From assembly GCA_035938395.1 (NCBI GenBank), contig DASZGY010000080.1, positions 1 through 64,000 on the forward strand: DNA of 64,000 bases, given 5' to 3'. This document shows, one piece after another, positions 60,287 through 64,000 of the stretch. The stretch is from JALZAA01 sp035938395 (GTDB lineage: Bacteria; Actinomycetota; Acidimicrobiia; IMCC26256; JACDBD01). How positions within the stretch are numbered: position 1 is the stretch's first letter; each line of letters opens with the position of its first letter. The notes beneath the pieces are model-generated. The model saw only the letters and a program-made list of their open reading frames with translations, was not told the DNA's origin and did no database searches. Made by a program: the position numbers and the translations under genes.

Positions 60287-60532
60287 ACGAGGAGTTCTAG
60301 AGAGACCGTTCGACCAACGACGAGCACTCGTCGGCGCGCATTCCACGCGCTCTCCCGGCTGCACGCGTCGAGGCAGGTCGGACAGAGCGGCGAAGTTCCC
60401 TTTGCAAACGCATGCTGATCTGGAGTTGAAAGCGCCGATACAGCGGGAATCGAGATTGCTCGGGCGGGGCTTGGGACGATCCGGCGTAGCAACGCAATCG
60501 TGGCCGAGCGTCGCCTGCGCGGCAGGACGACG

Positions 60533-61981
60533 TCATCCGCCGACGCGAGCCTTGTCTTCGAGGACTTGTCGCCTCAGCGCCTCCGCGAAGGCCGAGTCGC
60601 AGACCACGTCCTCGAGCTCGATCTCGTCGGAATCGAGCAGCTGTAGCCGTAGGTAATCGTGGCCGTCCAGCCCGTGGAGAACAATGCCGGCGGCGAAAAA
60701 GCCCAGCTCGTTCAGCTCGGCCGTCGCCTCGTCCACGTCGGTCACAGCCTCCAGGTCGAGGTCGGCGTAGGCGACGTCGACATGCCGCGAGAGGAGGTGG
60801 TGCACGGCGTCCTTCAGAGCCGAGTCGGCTTCCGACTCCCAGCGCCGGAGCCTTAGGAAGCCGAGGGCGCGTGGCTCGTCGACGTAGGCCGTGATCGCCT
60901 CCCCCTCGAATGGAGCCGGTTGAGTGCGAGCCTCGATCACCAAGCCGACGTTGGCATACACGCTCTCGAGTAGCTCGCGGTAGACGGCCGGCAGCGCGAC
61001 CCGCCGCGGCTGGTCGTCGAAGGGTCGGTAGGAGCGGATCGTGGCCGTGCGTCGTCTCGGCCCCTCGCCACCAAACCCGCGCATCGTCGTTTGCGCCGGG
61101 AACATGCCGAGCTGGAGAGCAGTCTCGTGGTAGCCGTTCGAACGCTCGGCGCGCTGACTGAAGGGATGGATGGTGACGGCATCACCGAAAACCGAAGAGA
61201 GTCCGCGCTTGATCGCGGTGTCGAGGCCGTACTCGGACAAACGGCCGAAGATACCGAGGCCGCGATAGGCGGAGTGGACGACGGCGGCGCCCGTCTCGGC
61301 GGAGGAGACACCAGGGAGCGGCATCAGCGCGCCGTGCCCGATCACGTGCCCGTCGTGGACCGCGATCGTAGATACCAAGCCGCCGGACGCCATCATCGCC
61401 ATCAAGTACCGAGGCCGGTAGAAGTCGGCGTGCACGTAGCTCAGGTGGTAGCTCTCGTAGAGGAGCTGGGCGATCGCCTCCGCGTCCTGGGGCGTCCCCG
61501 CCCTCACCTCGATCGCGTCAGAGGCTTCTCCCTCGGCGGGTGCGCGCCTCGGCACAGCCTCGATGTGGTGCCACTTGGCCTGTCCATCGCCACCTGAGCG
61601 GACGGTCACCTCTGCCGTCAGGCGCTTCCCGTTCGAACCGAGGTTCGTCAGCCGAACGTCGCCGGCGTCAGGAATGAGAGCAGCGAGCGGCTCGGGCAGC
61701 AACCCGTATTCCCCTCCAGCGCTCGTCAGCGGCAGGCCCCAGTCGTGGACGGCGACAAAAACCGATCGGTCGCCCGCTTCGAGCGTCACCTCGATCTCGC
61801 CGAGGTTGTCATCCGGGTACGCGTGGTCGAGCGTAAAGGTGACGACTTGCTCGACGACGGCACCGAGCCGCCGCGTGTCCTCCGCGGGGATTCCGATAGC
61901 GGCTGCGAACGCAGGGATGAGCGCAAGCACCAATGACGGTGCGCTCGGGTCGCTGAGGACGGTGACCTTTACCCTCGACAC
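60533..61981 (-). CDS. Degenerate anti-sigma-type ATPase fused to a GNAT acetyltransferase
   Basis: A 482-residue fusion. Residues 1-135 follow the HATPase_c fold of RsbW-like kinases: VLALIPAFAAAIGIPAEDTRRLGAVVEQVVTFTLDHAYP. The N-box asparagine is replaced (VVTFTLDHAY) and the G1 loop is DWGLPL without the second glycine, so ATP binding is doubtful. Residues 155-300 are an acetyltransferase with the acetyl-CoA segment SAYRGLGIFGRLSEYGLD. A third domain of about 170 residues follows (LPAVYRELLESVY onward), possibly a second GNAT-like fold. It lies 0.9 kb from the STAS gene. Confidence 0.75.
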   Translation of the reverse strand: MSRVKVTVLSDPSAPSLVLALIPAFAAAIGIPAEDTRRLGAVVEQVVTFTLDHAYPDDNLGEIEVTLEAGDRSVFVAVHDWGLPLTSAGGEYGLLPEPLAALIPDAGDVRLTNLGSNGKRLTAEVTVRSGGDGQAKWHHIEAVPRRAPAEGEASDAIEVRAGTPQDAEAIAQLLYESYHLSYVHADFYRPRYLMAMMASGGLVSTIAVHDGHVIGHGALMPLPGVSSAETGAAVVHSAYRGLGIFGRLSEYGLDTAIKRGLSSVFGDAVTIHPFSQRAERSNGYHETALQLGMFPAQTTMRGFGGEGPRRRTATIRSYRPFDDQPRRVALPAVYRELLESVYANVGLVIEARTQPAPFEGEAITAYVDEPRALGFLRLRRWESEADSALKDAVHHLLSRHVDVAYADLDLEAVTDVDEATAELNELGFFAAGIVLHGLDGHDYLRLQLLDSDEIELEDVVCDSAFAEALRRQVLEDKARVGG

Positions 61982-62053
61982 GGCAACAGCCGATGGTAGA
62001 CGCCGAGCTCGGGCACGTGTCCGGCCGCCATTGGTCGTCCCGCGCGCTGGTGG

Positions 62054-63001
62054 CTACGTCGTCGGCGTTTGGGGGTGTCGGGTTTGGCGGACGGGGGCGA
62101 AGAAGTCGATCAGCAGTTGATTCACGCGTTGTGCCTGATCGTGATGGACCCAATGCGACGCGTCGAGGCGCTCGACGCGGTCGAGGTTGGGCACGTCTTC
62201 GCGGTCGGGCTCGGCGAGTTCGGAGCCGAGATAGGAATCGCGCTCGCCCCAGATGACCAATGTCGGCGCTGAAATCGGGCGAAGCTTGGCTGCGGCTTCC
62301 TTCTGGGACTGCCTCACCGAGGCGCGGTAGTAGTTGATCATCGCAGCTGCTGCTCCTGGCTGTGACCACGCCTCGACGTAGCGTTCGATCTCCTGCGGCG
62401 TGTAGGGCGGGTTCGCCTCATCGAGGAAGTGTCGGAAGAAGTGCCAGTCTCTGACGTGAACCACGTCCTCGGGCAGTCCCGGTGTCGCAAAGAAGAAGAA
62501 GTACCAGGACTTCCGGAGCTGGCTCGGGTGGTGTAGCCCTTCCTGGAGGCGGCGCGGATGGGCCGCGCTGAGGATGGCGAGTCGGTCGACGACCTCTGGA
62601 TGATTCATCGCAGTTGTCCAGGCGATGGATCCGCCCCAATCGTGGCCGACCAACAGCGCGGACTCGGCACCGAGCTCGCGGATGAGACCGCGAATGTCGG
62701 CGGCGAGCAGGTCGACGCCGTAAGCCTCGAATCCTTCTGGCTTCCATGACAAGTTGTAGCCACGCGTGTCGGGGGCGACCACCCGAAAGCCGGCCGCCGC
62801 GAGCGGCTCGATCTGTAGCCGCCAACCGAACCAAAACTCCGGGAAGCCGTGCAGGAGAACGATCAGCGGCCCATCGCCGGCCTCGACGTAATGCAACTTC
62901 ACGTCGCCGACCTCGGCGTAGCTCTCCCGAAGTTCGGTCCCGTCGTCCAGGACCGCTTTCTCTGGAGCCAGGTTCGTGTGCGCACGACCTTCTGCGCTCA
63001 T
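62054..63001 (-). CDS. Soluble epoxide hydrolase (alpha/beta hydrolase)
   Basis: A 315-residue enzyme from the ATG at 63001, with GAGGAG seven bases upstream. HGFPEFW (residues 51-57) gives the oxyanion hole, the nucleophile is D121 in GHDWGGS, and the acid and histidine lie in WGERDSYLG and DASHWVHHDQ. The aspartate nucleophile and HGxP together are the mark of epoxide hydrolases as opposed to esterases. It opens epoxides to diols. It is the second epoxide-opening enzyme in the window, with a different fold from the limonene type at 56326. Confidence 0.9.
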   Translation of the reverse strand: MSAEGRAHTNLAPEKAVLDDGTELRESYAEVGDVKLHYVEAGDGPLIVLLHGFPEFWFGWRLQIEPLAAAGFRVVAPDTRGYNLSWKPEGFEAYGVDLLAADIRGLIRELGAESALLVGHDWGGSIAWTTAMNHPEVVDRLAILSAAHPRRLQEGLHHPSQLRKSWYFFFFATPGLPEDVVHVRDWHFFRHFLDEANPPYTPQEIERYVEAWSQPGAAAAMINYYRASVRQSQKEAAAKLRPISAPTLVIWGERDSYLGSELAEPDREDVPNLDRVERLDASHWVHHDQAQRVNQLLIDFFAPVRQTRHPQTPTT

Positions 63002-63410
63002 AAGGATCTCCTCTCAAGGCTGAACGAGCGTGGGGACGCACGAGGTTGCCCCTCTCGCCTTCACGTCTCGCCCGCGATACCCCGGCCTGCTCCCTGTTCG
63101 GGCTTCTGCTCAGTCCTGAGCCCCTTCCGTCGATTGTCTCCCTCCAGGAAAGGCACCTAGAGGGACGAAACCGGTCGAGGCGCCCTGAAACGAACCGGGA
63201 GAACTCTGAGTGACGGCGAGACGGTGCGGGTTCCTCGGTATTGATCCAGCCAATGGCAGCTGATGACGTCGCCGACGCGTTGTGCAACGTTGCGCTCGCT
63301 GCTCGGCTGAACAACACGATCGAGATCGGCAGGCTCGAATCGCGCCGGCCCTCGTCGTCCCTTGCCGACGATCACTTCGATAGGGTCGGGTTGACTTTCG
63401 GGAGTTGGTC
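63002..63410. other. Intergenic stretch with no recognised gene
   Basis: 409 bp between the epoxide hydrolase start and the last hydrolase start. Short frames here lack protein-like composition and ribosome sites. No tRNA fold, clear hairpin or repeat was seen. It must hold the promoters of both divergent genes, but no clean -35/-10 pair stood out. Confidence 0.6.
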
Positions 63411-64000
63411 ATGGCGTCGATTTCCGACCGGGAGAACCAGGAGATCGAGGCGGCCAACGCCTCTGGCTGCACCCCGGTCGTCTTCATCCACGGCCTCTGG
63501 CTGCTGCCGAGCAGCTGGGCCAACTGGGCGGACTTCTTCAAGCAGGCGGGCTACGCGCCGCTGACGCCGGACTGGCCCGACGATCCGGAAACGGTTGACG
63601 AGGCCCGGGCGAACCCGGACGTCCTCGCCAAGAAGACCTTGAAGCAGGTCGGCGATCACACCACCGAGATCATCAATGCCTTGGACAAGAAACCAGCGGT
63701 ATTGGGGCACTCGACCGGGGGCTTGCTGGCGCAGATGCTCGCGGGGCGGGGCCTCTCGGCGGCCACGGTGGCGATCGACCCTGGGGTCTTCCGCGGCGTT
63801 CTGCCTCTGCCGGTGTCCGTGCTCAGGGGGGTGGGTCCGTTCCTGGTCAACCCGCTCACGCGCGGCCGCGCCATCACGCTCACGTTCGACCAGTTCAAGT
63901 ACGGCTGGACGAACACGCTGGACGAGAAGGAGGCGAAGGAGCTGTACGACACGTTCCACGTCGCCGGCTCCGGGATCGCTCTCGTGCAGATGGGCAACGC
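63411..64000 (+). CDS. Alpha/beta hydrolase, 3' truncated by the window edge
   Basis: The gene starts at the ATG at 63411 with GGGAG six bases upstream and runs off the right edge with 196 codons visible. VVFIHGLWLLPSSW gives the oxyanion-hole HG motif and AVLGHSTGGLLAQ the nucleophile S101. The start is soluble, without a signal peptide. It resembles the general esterase/lipase-like hydrolases of this fold. The acid and histidine of the triad lie outside the window. Confidence 0.85.
   Translation, partial: MASISDRENQEIEAANASGCTPVVFIHGLWLLPSSWANWADFFKQAGYAPLTPDWPDDPETVDEARANPDVLAKKTLKQVGDHTTEIINALDKKPAVLGHSTGGLLAQMLAGRGLSAATVAIDPGVFRGVLPLPVSVLRGVGPFLVNPLTRGRAITLTFDQFKYGWTNTLDEKEAKELYDTFHVAGSGIALVQMGN

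Noticed and set aside
1..64000. CRISPR arrays, insertion sequences, tRNA or rRNA genes, prophage genes
   Set aside because: No regularly spaced repeats, transposase or integrase motifs, or tRNA-like folds were noticed while reading the gene-free intervals.

Overview
The window is high-GC bacterial chromosome that reads as an actinobacterium. The signs are many GTG and TTG starts, dense gene packing with ATGA and GTGA stop/start overlaps, a DevR/DevS-like two-component pair, F420-type oxidoreductase families, and amidohydrolase, SDR, thiolase and luciferase-like families typical of that phylum. There is no rRNA, tRNA or phylogenetic marker. A lineage near Acidimicrobiia is only an impression. 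I see no CRISPR array, insertion sequence, prophage or tRNA. Layout: 0-8 kb holds the end of an enoyl-CoA hydratase gene, then small-molecule enzymes (RibD-like reductase, methyltransferase, amidohydrolase, SDR, cupin) and a membrane glycosyltransferase of the ArnT/PMT type. 8-14 kb holds a flavin amine oxidase, DUF429, DUF488 and biotin synthase. A tight minus-strand operon follows (zinc-ribbon coiled coil, RNase HI, membrane protein, histidine phosphatase). 14-23.5 kb holds a bifunctional penicillin-binding protein, an AddB/AddA-like helicase-nuclease pair ending in a strong hairpin, and a secreted trypsin-like protease. 23.7-30.4 kb holds an ABC-2 exporter with an exported LolA/RseB-like partner, the DevR/DevS-like pair, a trehalose-synthase-type glycosyltransferase and a deazaflavin-dependent reductase. 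30.4-33.9 kb holds exported proteins (YHYH lipoprotein, orphan amino-acid-type binding protein) and a TatA-like protein. 33.9-38.7 kb is a probable five-gene minus-strand operon (YceI, luciferase-like monooxygenase, thiolase, small conserved protein, flavin monooxygenase). It is driven by a near-consensus promoter carrying two TGACnnGTCA sites. 38.8-44.1 kb is a probable metal-ion module: an ABC ATPase with a C-terminal AAA-associated domain, a double-domain permease, a divergent ArsR/SmtB-type repressor with an ArsR-type palindrome, a cation diffusion facilitator and a GDT1-family exporter. 44-50 kb holds a sulfatase and a thiol-redox group (DUF899, peroxiredoxin, DsbA-like), followed by an F420-reductase-like protein and a DNA glycosylase. 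50-59 kb is an accessory region centred on a large LuxR-type ATPase regulator. Flanking promoters carry the same 21-bp motif in mirror orientation, and enzymes there include quinone reductases, isochorismatase, limonene-epoxide hydrolase and an MFS exporter. A decayed isochorismatase fragment lies beside it. 59-62 kb looks like a stress group (STAS protein, two small membrane proteins, a degenerate anti-sigma-type ATPase fused to an acetyltransferase). The window ends with an epoxide hydrolase and a truncated alpha/beta hydrolase. The strongest candidates for something undescribed are the mirror-image regulatory motif around the LuxR gene, the metal module with its operator, and the YceI-operon control region.
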